In this document: one piece after another, positions 9,121 to 17,681 of the stretch
Numbering within the stretch: position 1 is the stretch's first letter
Layout of the letters: each line of letters starts with the position of its first letter
Origin: Halobacillus litoralis
GTDB lineage: Bacteria > Bacillota > Bacilli > Bacillales > Halobacillaceae
Assembly (NCBI RefSeq): GCF_020524085.2
Contig: NZ_CP129016.1
Coordinates: 2,350,001 to 2,414,000, forward strand
Direction: 5' to 3'
Length of the DNA: 64,000 nucleotides
The notes under the pieces: model-generated
Seen by the model: the letters and a program-made list of their open reading frames with translations, nothing else
Database searches by the model: none
What the model was told of the DNA's origin: nothing
Program-made: the position numbers and the translations under genes

Positions 9121-9582
9121 ATGGGGAAGAAGCGGCTGTTTTTAATCAATGGGCCGAATTTGAATATGTTAGGCAAGAGAGAACCGGCTACCTATGGGAA
9201 AAAGTCTCTTGAACATGTTGAGACATTGGTCAAAGAAGTGGCTGCTGAGCAAGGGTTTGAAGTCACTTCTTTTCAATCCAACCATGAGGGGGAGCTCGTA
9301 GACTGGATCCAGCGAGCGGAAGAAGAAGCTGAAGGAATCATCATTAATCCAGCAGCTTATACACACACAAGCATCGCTTTACGGGATGCTGTCAGTTCCA
9401 TCTCAAAACCTGTGGTAGAGATTCATATATCAAATGTCCATGAACGGGAATCTTTCCGCCATACTTCGATGTTAGCACCGGTATGCTCAGGACAAGTGGT
9501 CGGATTTGGAATTGATGGCTACCGATTAGCGACATTGGGGCTGATCCAAAAGATAGAAAGTGAAGGGAGAAATCATTCGTGA
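9121..9582 (+). CDS. aroQ: 3-dehydroquinate dehydratase, type II
   Basis: This enzyme removes water from 3-dehydroquinate to give 3-dehydroshikimate in the shikimate pathway; type II forms a dodecamer. At 153 residues it has the normal length. Catalytic and binding residues are visible: Arg20 and Tyr25 in the flexible lid (GKREPATYG), Asn76 and His82 in INPAAYTHTS, Glu100 and His102 in EIHISN, and Arg113. The 3' end overlaps the next start codon by four bases (GTGA), so the two genes are coupled. It corresponds to yqhS of B. subtilis. Confidence 0.95.
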   Translation: MGKKRLFLINGPNLNMLGKREPATYGKKSLEHVETLVKEVAAEQGFEVTSFQSNHEGELVDWIQRAEEEAEGIIINPAAYTHTSIALRDAVSSISKPVVEIHISNVHERESFRHTSMLAPVCSGQVVGFGIDGYRLATLGLIQKIESEGRNHS

Positions 9583-10640
9583 GTAAACTTTCAAATTTAA
9601 GAAAATCGATGGCTTCAAAAGAATTAGACGGTCTTTTAATTATGAGTCCGAAAAACAGAAGGTATATATCAGGTTTTGTAGGCTCTTCTGGAGCTCTTTT
9701 AGTGACAAGCGATGAAGCTGTTTTAATTACAGATTTCCGCTATACAGAACAAGCGGCAGAGCAAGCCAAGGAGTTTGAGATTCTTGAACATAAAACGCCT
9801 ATGCCGAAAACGGTAGCTGAAAAAGCGAAAGAACTAGGTTTGAAACGAATCGGGTTTGAAAAAGATCATGTCACCTACACCCTTTTTGAACAATATAAAG
9901 AAGCATTAGACGCAGAGCTCGTCCCTACATCAGGCATTGTGGAAAAATTACGCTTGATTAAGACGGATGAGGAGATTAGTATATTAAAGGATGCCGTTAA
10001 GATTGCTGATGATGCTTTCGAACACATTCTTGGTTACATAAAGCCTGGTGTGAAGGAAATTGATGTATCGAATGAACTTGAGTTTTTCATGCGTAAGCAA
10101 GGGGCGACCTCCTCAAGTTTTGATATTATTGTTGCATCAGGCTACCGTTCAGCTTTGCCACATGGAGTGGCCTCCGAGAAGGAAATCCAATCCGGAGAGC
10201 TTGTAACGCTTGATTTTGGTGCCCTTTACAAAGGGTATTGTTCTGATATTACAAGAACTGTAGCTGTGGGCGAAATCAATGATCAGTTAAAAGAAATCTA
10301 TGATACCGTTTTACAGGCTCAGTTAAAAGGTATGGAAGGAATAAAAGAAGGCATCACCGGCAAAGAAGCGGATGCATTGACACGTGATTACATTAAAGAA
10401 AAAGGGTATGGCGAGTATTTCGGTCATTCCACGGGCCATGGAATCGGCCTGGATGTCCATGAAGGTCCTGGCCTATCCTTCCGTTCCGATGTCACGCTTG
10501 AAGAAGGTATGGTCGTTACAGTCGAGCCGGGCATTTATGTTCCGAACGTCGGCGGCTGCCGGATTGAAGATGATACAATCGTTACGAAAACAGGAAATGA
10601 ACGATTGAGCAAGTCTACCAAAGAATTAATCACGTTGTAA
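9579..10640 (+). CDS. yqhT: M24-family Xaa-Pro aminopeptidase (YqhT)
   Basis: This 353-residue cytoplasmic peptidase releases N-terminal residues next to proline. The N-terminal creatinase-like domain (about 1-125) is followed by the pita-bread catalytic domain. Its two-metal ligands are visible in order: Asp in TLDFGA, Asp in CSDITRTV, His in STGHGIG, Glu in VTVEPGIY and Glu in CRIEDD. The start is the GTG overlapping the aroQ stop. The same gene precedes efp in B. subtilis (yqhT), and 19 bases separate them here. Related genes are also called pepP, pepQ or papA. Confidence 0.92.
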   Translation: MSKLSNLRKSMASKELDGLLIMSPKNRRYISGFVGSSGALLVTSDEAVLITDFRYTEQAAEQAKEFEILEHKTPMPKTVAEKAKELGLKRIGFEKDHVTYTLFEQYKEALDAELVPTSGIVEKLRLIKTDEEISILKDAVKIADDAFEHILGYIKPGVKEIDVSNELEFFMRKQGATSSSFDIIVASGYRSALPHGVASEKEIQSGELVTLDFGALYKGYCSDITRTVAVGEINDQLKEIYDTVLQAQLKGMEGIKEGITGKEADALTRDYIKEKGYGEYFGHSTGHGIGLDVHEGPGLSFRSDVTLEEGMVVTVEPGIYVPNVGGCRIEDDTIVTKTGNERLSKSTKELITL

Positions 10641-10659
10641 TTAAAAGGAGGAAGGTCAA

Positions 10660-11219
10660 ATGATTTCAGTAAACGATTTTCGTACAGGTCTGACAATTGA
10701 AGTTGATGGGGGTATCTGGCAAGTAATGGATTTCCAACACGTGAAGCCAGGAAAAGGAGCGGCTTTTGTTCGTTCAAAACTCCGTAACCTACGTAATGGA
10801 AATATTCAGGAAAAAACATTCCGCGGCGGTGAAAAAGTAGAGCGCGCTCACATTGAAAACCGTAAGATGCAATATCTTTATGCGAATGGTGATATGCACG
10901 CGTTCATGGATATGGAGACATACGAGCAAGTAGAAATCCCTACGGCTACCATCCAGGACCAATTAAACTACCTAAAAAGAGAACATGGAAGTTCAAATCC
11001 AGTCTTATGAAAGTGAAACAATCGGTGTTGAACTGCCGAAAAACGTTGAGCTGGAAGTTACAGAAACGGAACCTGGCATCAAAGGCGATACAGCAAGCGG
11101 GGGTACAAAACCTGCTACGCTTGAAACGGGCCTTACTGTCCAAGTGCCATTCTTCATCAATGAAGGTGAAGTATTGGTCATCAGTACTACAGATGGAAAA
11201 TACGTATCCCCGTGCCTAA
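10660..11219 (+). CDS. efp: Elongation factor P, two frameshifts
   Basis: EF-P binds ribosomes stalled on polyproline and helps form the peptide bond. The N-terminal KOW-like domain ([13 protein letters not shown]) carries the tip loop [10 protein letters not shown] with the conserved lysine near residue 32. Two lesions break the frame. Removing one A from A5 at 10974-10978 restores [16 protein letters not shown]. Removing one C from C4 at 11208-11211 restores the normal end GKYVSRA and the stop at 11217-11219. The reconstruction gives 185 residues, the usual length, so both look like sequencing indels. RBS: AAAAGGAGGAAGG. Confidence 0.92.
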
Positions 11220-11230
11220 TATGTTTTCTC

Positions 11231-11264
11231 GAAGAACTTGTCCGAACCGGGCAAGTTCTTTTTT
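11231..11264 (+). terminator. Terminator of efp
   Basis: A nine-base stem (AAGAACTTG / CAAGTTCTT) is followed by TTTT and closes the yqhR-aroQ-yqhT-efp unit. Confidence 0.88.
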
Positions 11265-11578
11265 GTGAAAACATTTCTGTATTCCAAGGTGAGCAATCAT
11301 AACTCTTCCATACTTTCTTCCTATAGAATCCATTTCATTATCCATGTGTTAGAAAAGGATGGGGGGAAAGCGAACCTATTCCCGTAGCCACTAAACTCAA
11401 ACAACCCCCTCGGAATTAAATGTTCACTAAGTCTGCTTTATTGTGGTATGCAGCTTAGGAATAAGGTGGACACATACGGACATATATTGATTAAGGCTTG
11501 TCTTCGCAGTGTCTATCAATCGCTCTATTACCTCTCTATTACCTCTCTTAAAATCTTCTAGTTTTATACTATTTCACA

Positions 11579-11608
11579 GTCATAAGCTCTCAGTAAGCAC
11601 ATACATAT
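11579..11608 (+). promoter_or_regulatory. Candidate sigma-E promoter of the spoIIIA operon
   Basis: GTCATAA (11579-11585) and CATACATAT (11600-11608) are separated by 14 bases. This resembles the mother-cell sigma-E consensus, whose -10 is CATACAnT, and it lies 31 bases before spoIIIAA. The B. subtilis operon is sigma-E dependent (established knowledge). Confidence 0.65.
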
Positions 11609-11638
11609 GAAGTAAACCAAATAAAGGAGTAGGAGAGG

Positions 11639-12616
11639 ATGAAGGAGATTATACGTTTGTTTCCACCCTCTATCCAACATCTCTTAAAAAGTGAGGTCCA
11701 ATGGAAGAGTGTGCAGGAGATCCGTTTAAGGATTGGTCGTCCGATAGAGATTCTTGAAAATAATCGTCATGAATCCATTGAGAATGCAGTGATGACCGTT
11801 GAGCATCTCTCTTTCGTCCTAAATCAGATCAGTCAGTTCTCACTCTACCGTTTCAAGGAAGAGTTGAAAGAGGGGTTTATTACCATTGAGGGTGGCCATA
11901 GGGTAGGTTTGGCTGGTAAGACGAACACTCATCAAGATCATGTAGAAACGTTAAAGCACATATCCTTTATGAACATCAGGGTTGCTAGAGCTACTTCCGG
12001 GAATATTGAACCTCTCATTCCACACCTTTATGAATCTGGGCGTTGGATGAGTACACTGGTCATCGGACCTCCACAATCAGGGAAAACCACACTCCTGCGG
12101 GAATTGGCGCGTTACATTGGATCTGATCAACAAGGGTATCGCGCGGCGAAGGTCGCAATTGTGGACGAGCGTTCCGAAATTGCAGCAAGTATGAGGGGGG
12201 TTCCTCAGCTGGATGTCGGGTTCCGTACAGATGTGATGGATGCTTGCCCTAAAGCAGAAGGCATGATGATGATGATCCGTTCCATGTCACCTGAGGTGTT
12301 AATTGTAGACGAAATTGGTGGACAAAAAGACGCGGAAGCGGTCCGAGAGGCGACTTACACAGGTGTCGAAGTCATTTGCAGTATTCATGGTCAAAGTTTT
12401 TCAGGTGTAAAGAAACGCCCATCAGCCAAACAATTGATGGATGAGAAAGTGTTTCAACGCTACCTTGTCTTGGACCGAATGTCACCTCATAGAGAAAGAA
12501 ATTGGACAGTACTCGATCAATCGGGAGACCTATTGATTCAGGGCAAGGGGAGGGGAGCGAATGCAATGGATTGGGGCCGTCATCGTATTGACCGTTACGA
12601 CCTGGGCAGGGTTTGA
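11639..12616 (+). CDS. spoIIIAA: Stage III sporulation protein AA (engulfment channel ATPase)
   Basis: SpoIIIAA is the cytoplasmic ATPase of the SpoIIIA-SpoIIQ channel that links mother cell and forespore during sporulation; it resembles secretion ATPases. The Walker A motif GPPQSGKTT is at about residues 142-150, and a Walker B-like LIVDEIGG lies near 222. RBS: AAAGGAGTAGGAGAGG. The reading is 325 residues, somewhat longer than B. subtilis SpoIIIAA, and runs 56 bases into spoIIIAB. The last 15 or so residues are not family-like, so a small indel in the G-rich stretch near 12545 may have moved the true stop. Confidence 0.93.
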   Translation: MKEIIRLFPPSIQHLLKSEVQWKSVQEIRLRIGRPIEILENNRHESIENAVMTVEHLSFVLNQISQFSLYRFKEELKEGFITIEGGHRVGLAGKTNTHQDHVETLKHISFMNIRVARATSGNIEPLIPHLYESGRWMSTLVIGPPQSGKTTLLRELARYIGSDQQGYRAAKVAIVDERSEIAASMRGVPQLDVGFRTDVMDACPKAEGMMMMIRSMSPEVLIVDEIGGQKDAEAVREATYTGVEVICSIHGQSFSGVKKRPSAKQLMDEKVFQRYLVLDRMSPHRERNWTVLDQSGDLLIQGKGRGANAMDWGRHRIDRYDLGRV

Positions 12617-13070
12617 TATGGCTTCCCGTTTCAAGAAGCGTCCGGGACACATTAGGCAATGGAAAAATGCTTTACAGATGATAGAGGCAGAGATGGTTTA
12701 TGGACAATCTTCGCTGCTGGAAGTTTGTGAGAATCTATCTACACATTTACCGAGACCCATTAATCAGTTCTTTGAAGGGATTCTGAACGAAAATGGAGTT
12801 TGGGATGACTTTTATTCCTTATGGTCCAAACAGTTAAAGAAACACTGGTCGTTGAACGCGTTGTCGAAAAACGAATATGAAATTTTGATGCAGTTTGGAA
12901 GGACGCTTGGTCAGCACGATCTGGAGCAGCAGCAAAAACAGATTCAACTCACCATCCATCACCTTGACCGCGAACTGCATGATGCCCTGGAAGTCGGTGA
13001 TCAATACCAAAAGATGGCGAAAGGGATGGGGATATTAAGCGGGCTGCTCGTCATCATTCTAATCATGTAG
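12561..13070 (+). CDS. spoIIIAB: Stage III sporulation protein AB
   Basis: This 169-residue protein has an N-terminal membrane helix (about 2-19), a mainly helical cytoplasmic domain and a hydrophobic C-terminal segment (about 152-169). It resembles the inner-membrane platform (GspF-like) component of the SpoIIIA-SpoIIQ channel. The length is close to B. subtilis SpoIIIAB (171). The start overlaps spoIIIAA, with GGGGAGGGGAG upstream as ribosome site. It is required for sigma-G activity in the forespore (known for the family). Confidence 0.9.
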   Translation: MQWIGAVIVLTVTTWAGFDMASRFKKRPGHIRQWKNALQMIEAEMVYGQSSLLEVCENLSTHLPRPINQFFEGILNENGVWDDFYSLWSKQLKKHWSLNALSKNEYEILMQFGRTLGQHDLEQQQKQIQLTIHHLDRELHDALEVGDQYQKMAKGMGILSGLLVIILIM

Positions 13071-13119
13071 ATGGCTTAGCATGGTTTATATGGATTTTAC
13101 AAAAGGGGGAAGAGGCATT

Positions 13120-13326
13120 GTGCTCCAAGATGCAACGATATTATTCCAAATAGCTGGTGTCGGTATAATTGTCGCGATGATCCATAGCATCCTTAAACAG
13201 ATGGGAAAAGAAGAGATTGCACAGGCTGTGACCTTGACAGGTTTCATCATTGTATTATTTATCGTCCTTCACAGGCTCGCCGATCTGTTTCAACAAATCA
13301 AGTCTGTTTTTCTCTACCAGGGGTAA
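13120..13326 (+). CDS. spoIIIAC: Stage III sporulation protein AC
   Basis: This small membrane protein of the SpoIIIA channel is 68 residues with two helices. I chose GTG 13120 rather than ATG 13081: GGGGGAAGAGG precedes the GTG, the resulting length equals that of B. subtilis SpoIIIAC, and conserved FQIAGVGI then falls near the N terminus. The C terminus (IKSVFLYQG) matches the family. Only three bases separate it from spoIIIAD. Confidence 0.92.
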   Translation: MLQDATILFQIAGVGIIVAMIHSILKQMGKEEIAQAVTLTGFIIVLFIVLHRLADLFQQIKSVFLYQG

Positions 13327-13329
13327 CTC

Positions 13330-13722
13330 ATGGATATCATTCAAATTGTTTCTTTAGGATTAGTGGCGGCCCTGTTGATTTTACTTTTAAAGGAACACAA
13401 ATCTTCGGTCGCTTTTCTTCTCCTTTTATTCACAGTCATCATCTTGTTCTTAACCATCCTTGATCAGGTCAGGCATATCTTTTCCCTGTTGTCTTACATG
13501 GCAGAAAAGGCTCAGGTCGAACCTGTGTACTTCAAGACCATTTTGAAAATTATTGGCATCGCCTATATTGCTGAATTTGGTGCTCAACTTATTCGAGATG
13601 CCGGTCTAAATTCCTTGGCTTCTAAAGTGGAACTCGCAGGGAAATTGTTCATCTTAATGCTTGCCATACCGATTGTGACAGCTGTGATTGAGACCATATT
13701 GAATTTCATTCCAGGGGCATAG
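13330..13722 (+). CDS. spoIIIAD: Stage III sporulation protein AD
   Basis: This 130-residue integral membrane protein has about four helices, with a central stretch (FKTILKIIGIAYIAEFGAQL) typical of SpoIIIAD. It is a membrane subunit of the mother cell-forespore channel. It starts at ATG 13330 right after spoIIIAC, without an independent strong ribosome site, which suggests translational coupling. Confidence 0.93.
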   Translation: MDIIQIVSLGLVAALLILLLKEHKSSVAFLLLLFTVIILFLTILDQVRHIFSLLSYMAEKAQVEPVYFKTILKIIGIAYIAEFGAQLIRDAGLNSLASKVELAGKLFILMLAIPIVTAVIETILNFIPGA

Positions 13723-13741
13723 GAATTTCGGGAGGGATGCC

Positions 13742-14916
13742 ATGAAACGGATCGTGTTGTGTTGTCTGATCATAATCGGTTGCTTGAACTCTCCAATCAT
13801 CGTTGCCGCGTCTCCCTCCCCAGCCCCTGCAGATGCTGATATATCTATGCTCGACCAGGTATCTACAGAAGAGTTGGAGGAAAGTTGGAATCAATTGAAT
13901 CAACAGTATGGAGATTACCTGCCTAGCTTTCATACGAATAATTTCCGTGAATTTATTCAAAGTGAAAGTTCCGTTGAATCATCCGATTGGTTTTCGGGTA
14001 TTCTGGAATTCTTTTTCCATGAACTTCTCCTCAACGGAAAATTGCTAGCTTCACTACTGTTTTTGACACTGTTCAGTACTTTGCTTCATTCGGTGCAGTC
14101 CGCATTCGAAAATTCTGTGGTAAGTAAGATTGCTTACATGGTGGTTTACCTTGTTTTATTAACACTTGCTCTCGAGAGTTTTCGGCAAGTCATTGAATAT
14201 ACACTAGGGGCCATCGAACGGATGAGCAGCTTCATGATCGGGTTGATTCCCCTTCTTCTTGGAATCATGGCTTCCTTCAGTCACTTGATGTCCATTTCCT
14301 TTTTTTCACCCTATTATTATTGCCCTGGTCCCAATCCAGCGGCCTGCTAGTCAAATACTTGCTCATCCCATTGTTTGCATCCTCCGCTCTTTTGCTGATT
14401 GTGGGAAGCTTGAATGAGACATATAAAGTGGACCAATTGGCTGAACTTCTTAGGAAAACCGGCATGGCTATCATGGGTGTGTTTTTAACCATTTTTCTTG
14501 GAGTGATATCTGTCCAGGGGACTGTGACTGCGGTACAGGATGGAATTACGATGAAAACAGCTCGATTTGTCACAGGAAATTTTGTCCCCGTGGTCGGGAG
14601 ACTGTTTACGGATGCCACCGATACAATCCTAGGGGCTTCCCTTGTACTAAAAAACACACTAGGAATTGCTGGTGTCGTCATATTACTTGGAATCGCTGTG
14701 TTCCCGGCTATTAAAGTGCTGGCCATTGCGCTAATTTATAAAATCGCGGCTGCTCTCCTTCAGCCTCTGGGGGATGGGCCGATCATCCAGGCGATGGATG
14801 TCGTCAGCAGGCACATCTTCTATATTTTCGCAGCACTCTTAATGGTCTCCATGATGTTCTTCCTTGTAATCGTCATCATGGTGGCGGCTAGTAACATTAC
14901 GATGATGGTCAGATAG
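13742..14916 (+). CDS. spoIIIAE: Stage III sporulation protein AE, frameshifted
   Basis: This polytopic membrane protein of the SpoIIIA-SpoIIQ channel has a signal-like N terminus (MKRIVLCCLIIIGCL), an exposed segment, then many helices. The family block FLGVISVQG...TARFVTGNFVPVVG is clear in the second half. The frame breaks at a run of seven T (14300-14306). Restoring one T gives MSISFFFTLLLLPWS leading into SGLLVKYLLIPL, and the gene then runs to the stop at 14914-14916. The total near 390 residues is normal. RBS: GGGAGGGATGCC. The lesion is most simply a sequencing indel. Confidence 0.9.
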
Positions 14917-14917
14917 G

Positions 14918-15529
14918 ATGGTGAATATGGAGTATCTGATTGAGTGGATCACAAAGATTGTACTTTTTCTTTTATTAGCAATGGTAGCAGACGCCCTTCT
15001 GCCGTCCGGCGTCATGAAGAATTATGCACGTCTTGTCATGTCTATTTTGTTAGTACTGATTTTTATGGGGCCGCTTTTACAAATATTAAATATCGACCCT
15101 GAAAGCCTTGTCCAACGTGCAGATCAGACCATGCAGCAACAATTGGATGCAGAAGTTTTTGAGGAAAAAGTAGAATCAAAGAAAAATGAAATACTCGCCG
15201 GACAAGATGCATATAAATTAGAACAAGTTACTCAGGCTCTTGCAGCTGAAATTGAAACACCATTAAAAGAAGAACAAAACTTGGTTCTCGTCGATGTTCA
15301 AATGAGCTTCCATCAACAGCCCTACAGTTTGGAAACGTTGGACAAGCTGACCCTCACGCTTTCTCGTGATGAACTGACCCAGTCGGTCGAAGATGTAGAG
15401 ATCTCTATCATGGATGAAGGGGATACAGAAGAAGAAAAGCAAGATCCAGGATTATTAAAATGGGTCGCTGACTATCTTGATTTGAACAAAGAACAAATCA
15501 TTATCCGCTGGGAGGATGAGGATGAATAA
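14918..15529 (+). CDS. spoIIIAF: Stage III sporulation protein AF
   Basis: This 203-residue protein has two N-terminal membrane helices (about 8-27 and 37-56) followed by a charged domain that probably folds as a ring-building motif in the intermembrane space. The length is close to B. subtilis SpoIIIAF (206). The start may be ATG 14918 or ATG 14927; AGGATGGTGA favours the second slightly. The 3' end overlaps spoIIIAG by 8-14 bases. Confidence 0.9.
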   Translation: MVNMEYLIEWITKIVLFLLLAMVADALLPSGVMKNYARLVMSILLVLIFMGPLLQILNIDPESLVQRADQTMQQQLDAEVFEEKVESKKNEILAGQDAYKLEQVTQALAAEIETPLKEEQNLVLVDVQMSFHQQPYSLETLDKLTLTLSRDELTQSVEDVEISIMDEGDTEEEKQDPGLLKWVADYLDLNKEQIIIRWEDEDE

Positions 15530-16151
15530 ATGGTGGAACAAACTGACGGAACCTCTATCAAACAAAGAGGGGAGAAAGTTGAATAAAACGAAGTATTTGA
15601 TCGCCATTGGCATTATCGGAGTTTTGATTATTCTAACAAGTAATTGGTTTCAGCCGAACGATCCTCCTTCAACGGCTCTTGATGAAGGAAATGTCCAAAG
15701 TCAATCCGGAGAGGGTGCATCTGCTGCTCAAACTCCAGAAATGACGGACTCTATTTCACAGTTGGAAAAAGAGTATGAAAAACAGCTCAAGCCACTTCTC
15801 GAAAACATTCAAGGAGTGAGTGCTGTGGACATAATGATCAATCTGTCATCGACACATAAAAAAGTGTACGATAAAAATTTAATCGTCGGAAAACAAACCA
15901 CCAAGGAAAATGATAAGAACGGAGGGGAACGTGAAATTGAGGATTATTCGAGAGAACAGCAGCTAGTTCTCGTCCGCCAAGGCGATCGGGAAGTTCCGCT
16001 GTTAACACAAACATCTAAACCAGACGTAAGCGGGGTTTTCGTAACAGCCGAGGGGGTCGATCAAATGCAGGTGAAAGCGTGGGTGGTGGAAGCTGTCTCT
16101 AGAGTTTTGGATGTCCCGACCCACAGGATTTCTGTTTTGCCTAAACAATAA
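15516..16151 (+). CDS. spoIIIAG: Stage III sporulation protein AG
   Basis: SpoIIIAG forms the large ring of the channel in the space between the two sporangial membranes. This 211-residue protein has one membrane helix (about 27-45), a low-complexity linker and the ring-building-motif domain (DSISQLEKEYEKQLKPLL onward), with a serine- and lysine-containing insertion typical of the family (KNLIVGKQTTKEND). The alternative start ATG 15522 also has GGGAGG at a good distance. It overlaps spoIIIAF. Confidence 0.91.
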   Translation: MRMNKWWNKLTEPLSNKEGRKLNKTKYLIAIGIIGVLIILTSNWFQPNDPPSTALDEGNVQSQSGEGASAAQTPEMTDSISQLEKEYEKQLKPLLENIQGVSAVDIMINLSSTHKKVYDKNLIVGKQTTKENDKNGGEREIEDYSREQQLVLVRQGDREVPLLTQTSKPDVSGVFVTAEGVDQMQVKAWVVEAVSRVLDVPTHRISVLPKQ

Positions 16152-16163
16152 GGAGGGGTTACT

Positions 16164-16715
16164 TTGGTTAAAAAACAAACGGTTTGGTTGTTGACAATGT
16201 TGAGTCTCTTGATTGTACTAAGCGTATATTACATGACATCCCCGGACAATGGTGAAATGGCTTTTATACAGGAAGATGAATGGGCAGAAATTACAGAAGA
16301 CGCTGCCGGAGAAGAAGGCGTAGAAACCACAGGGGATGGCACTGTCATCTCGCAAATTTCTACAGATGAACTTTTCTCAGCTATCCGCCTAGATATGCAA
16401 AATCAACGGGATCAAATGCAGGAACAATTATCCGAAATCGTTGCTTCCAGTGACTTTAGTACAGAAGAAAAGAATGAAGCTTTAGAAAAAATGGAGACCA
16501 TTAAAGCAAACCAATCCAAAGAATCCATTATCGAAAATACAATCCGTGCAAGTGCTTCCTACGATGATGTATTAGTAAGAGCAGAAGATGAGGTCGTGCA
16601 CGTAACAGTAAAAGCAGATGAGTTATCGAAAACAGAAACGAACAACATCATACAAATGGTCTCTGACGAATTCGGGCAGAAAGAAGTCCAAGTACAATTC
16701 CAGCCAGCAGGATAA
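16164..16715 (+). CDS. spoIIIAH: Stage III sporulation protein AH
   Basis: SpoIIIAH is anchored in the mother-cell membrane and pairs with forespore SpoIIQ across the intermembrane space. The N terminus (VKKQTVWLLTMLSLLIVLSVYYM) is the conserved anchor. The rest includes the YscJ/FliF-like ring-building domain (about 75-183). The TTG start at 16164 follows AAGGAGGGG. At 183 residues it is shorter than B. subtilis SpoIIIAH (218), mainly in the acidic linker. It is last in the operon, before a strong terminator. Confidence 0.93.
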   Translation: MVKKQTVWLLTMLSLLIVLSVYYMTSPDNGEMAFIQEDEWAEITEDAAGEEGVETTGDGTVISQISTDELFSAIRLDMQNQRDQMQEQLSEIVASSDFSTEEKNEALEKMETIKANQSKESIIENTIRASASYDDVLVRAEDEVVHVTVKADELSKTETNNIIQMVSDEFGQKEVQVQFQPAG

Positions 16716-16724
16716 AAACAAAAC

Positions 16725-16764
16725 AAAAGCCTCACTCCTTCAAAAAAGGAGTGAGGCTTTTTTA
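16725..16764 (+). terminator. Terminator of the spoIIIA operon
   Basis: A 14-base stem (AAAGCCTCACTCCT / AGGAGTGAGGCTTT) is followed by T-rich sequence. Confidence 0.93.
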
Positions 16765-16806
16765 TCTTTTCTCTTCATTTATTATCCAGGTATTCTTGAA
16801 CAATTT

Positions 16807-17001
16807 GGCGGGATTTTGGAAGACTTGATTTAGAGACTAATATTGAGTGGATGGGGGGCTGCGGGGAATAACTCGCTTTCCGAGGAAGCTCACCACTCCC
16901 CCACAGGTAAGCGTGTGGCTTCCCAACCACGCCTGATGCTCAACCTAGGCAACGAATCCCGAATACATCTTTAAACGGAGTCTTCAAGTAAAGGGAGCTA
17001 A
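16807..17001. repeat. Intergenic TIR repeat, short copy
   Basis: The ends are imperfect inverted repeats: AAGACTTGATTTAGAGA (16820-16836) and TCTTTAAACGGAGTCTT (16968-16984). Outside them lie GGCGGGATTTTGG on the left (B end) and AAGTAAAGGGAGCTAA on the right (A end, inverted), as in the other copies. The interior can fold into a long hairpin (ACTCGCTTTCCGAGG..., CCACTCCCCCACAGG...). With the spoIIIA terminator on its left it fills most of the 440-base gap before accB. A lone TATAAT at 17086-17091 may belong to the accB promoter. Confidence 0.8.
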
Positions 17002-17155
17002 TATGAATAAAGGTGGGGGGATGTGATAGTTGTCAGAATATTACTGAGGGTTATTCTTGTCGCGAGTTGCAGGGAGGTGGTAATGTATAATAGAATATGA
17101 AGAGGTATTAGTACCAGTTTATAAAAAGTAACTTTACATAAGAGGGGTGCCAAAA

Positions 17156-17665
17156 ATGCTAAAGGTACAAGAAATCAGAGAAATCATTAAGTTGATTGAT
17201 CAATCCAATATCGATGAGTTTTCCTATGAAGCAAACGGAACTAAAGTTCACATGAAAAAGCCACAGGGAGAGGTTGTTACTGAACCTGTACAAGTCAAAC
17301 AAGCAGTACAAGCTCCACCAAAACCAGAGCCTAAACAAGAAGCTGTTGAAGAAGCACCTAAACAAGAGGTGAAAGAAGAATCAGCTGAGAAAGAAGCTCC
17401 TAAAGCTCAAGGGAATGCCGATTACGATGCAGAGGTGAAATCACCGATGGTCGGAACTTTCTACGCATCTCCTTCGCCTGAAGAGGATGTATATGTGAAA
17501 GTTGGAGACACAGTCAAAGAAGATTCCGTCGTCTGTATCGTTGAAGCGATGAAGTTATTTAATGAGATTGAAGCGGAAGTATCTGGGGAGATTGTTGAGA
17601 TTCTCGTTAAAGACGGTGAATTAGTGGAATATGGACAGCCGTTGTTCCGCGTGAAGTCCAAGTAA
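17156..17665 (+). CDS. accB: Biotin carboxyl carrier protein of acetyl-CoA carboxylase
   Basis: BCCP carries the biotin that shuttles CO2 between biotin carboxylase and carboxyltransferase in the first step of fatty-acid synthesis. This 169-residue chain has an N-terminal helix region, a Pro/Lys/Glu-rich linker (about 42-88) and a biotinyl domain whose biotin lysine is Lys133 in EAMKLFNE. I chose ATG 17156 over GTG 17147 because AGAGGGG lies nine bases before it. It is followed by accC after 16 bases; the carboxyltransferase genes are not in the window. Confidence 0.95.
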   Translation: MLKVQEIREIIKLIDQSNIDEFSYEANGTKVHMKKPQGEVVTEPVQVKQAVQAPPKPEPKQEAVEEAPKQEVKEESAEKEAPKAQGNADYDAEVKSPMVGTFYASPSPEEDVYVKVGDTVKEDSVVCIVEAMKLFNEIEAEVSGEIVEILVKDGELVEYGQPLFRVKSK

Positions 17666-17681
17666 ACGGGGGTTTGAGACG

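Larger units (their letters stand above)
11220..11638. other. Intergenic region between efp and spoIIIAA
   Basis: These 419 bases contain the efp terminator on the left and the sigma-E-like promoter on the right. Near 11520 an 11-base unit (CTCTATTACCT) is repeated about 2.4 times in tandem. I see no gene in it. Confidence 0.6.

Noticed and set aside
10974..11219. Programmed frameshifting in efp
   Set aside because: Two separate insertions would both need correction, there is no shifty heptamer with a downstream structure, and no known EF-P uses frameshifting.
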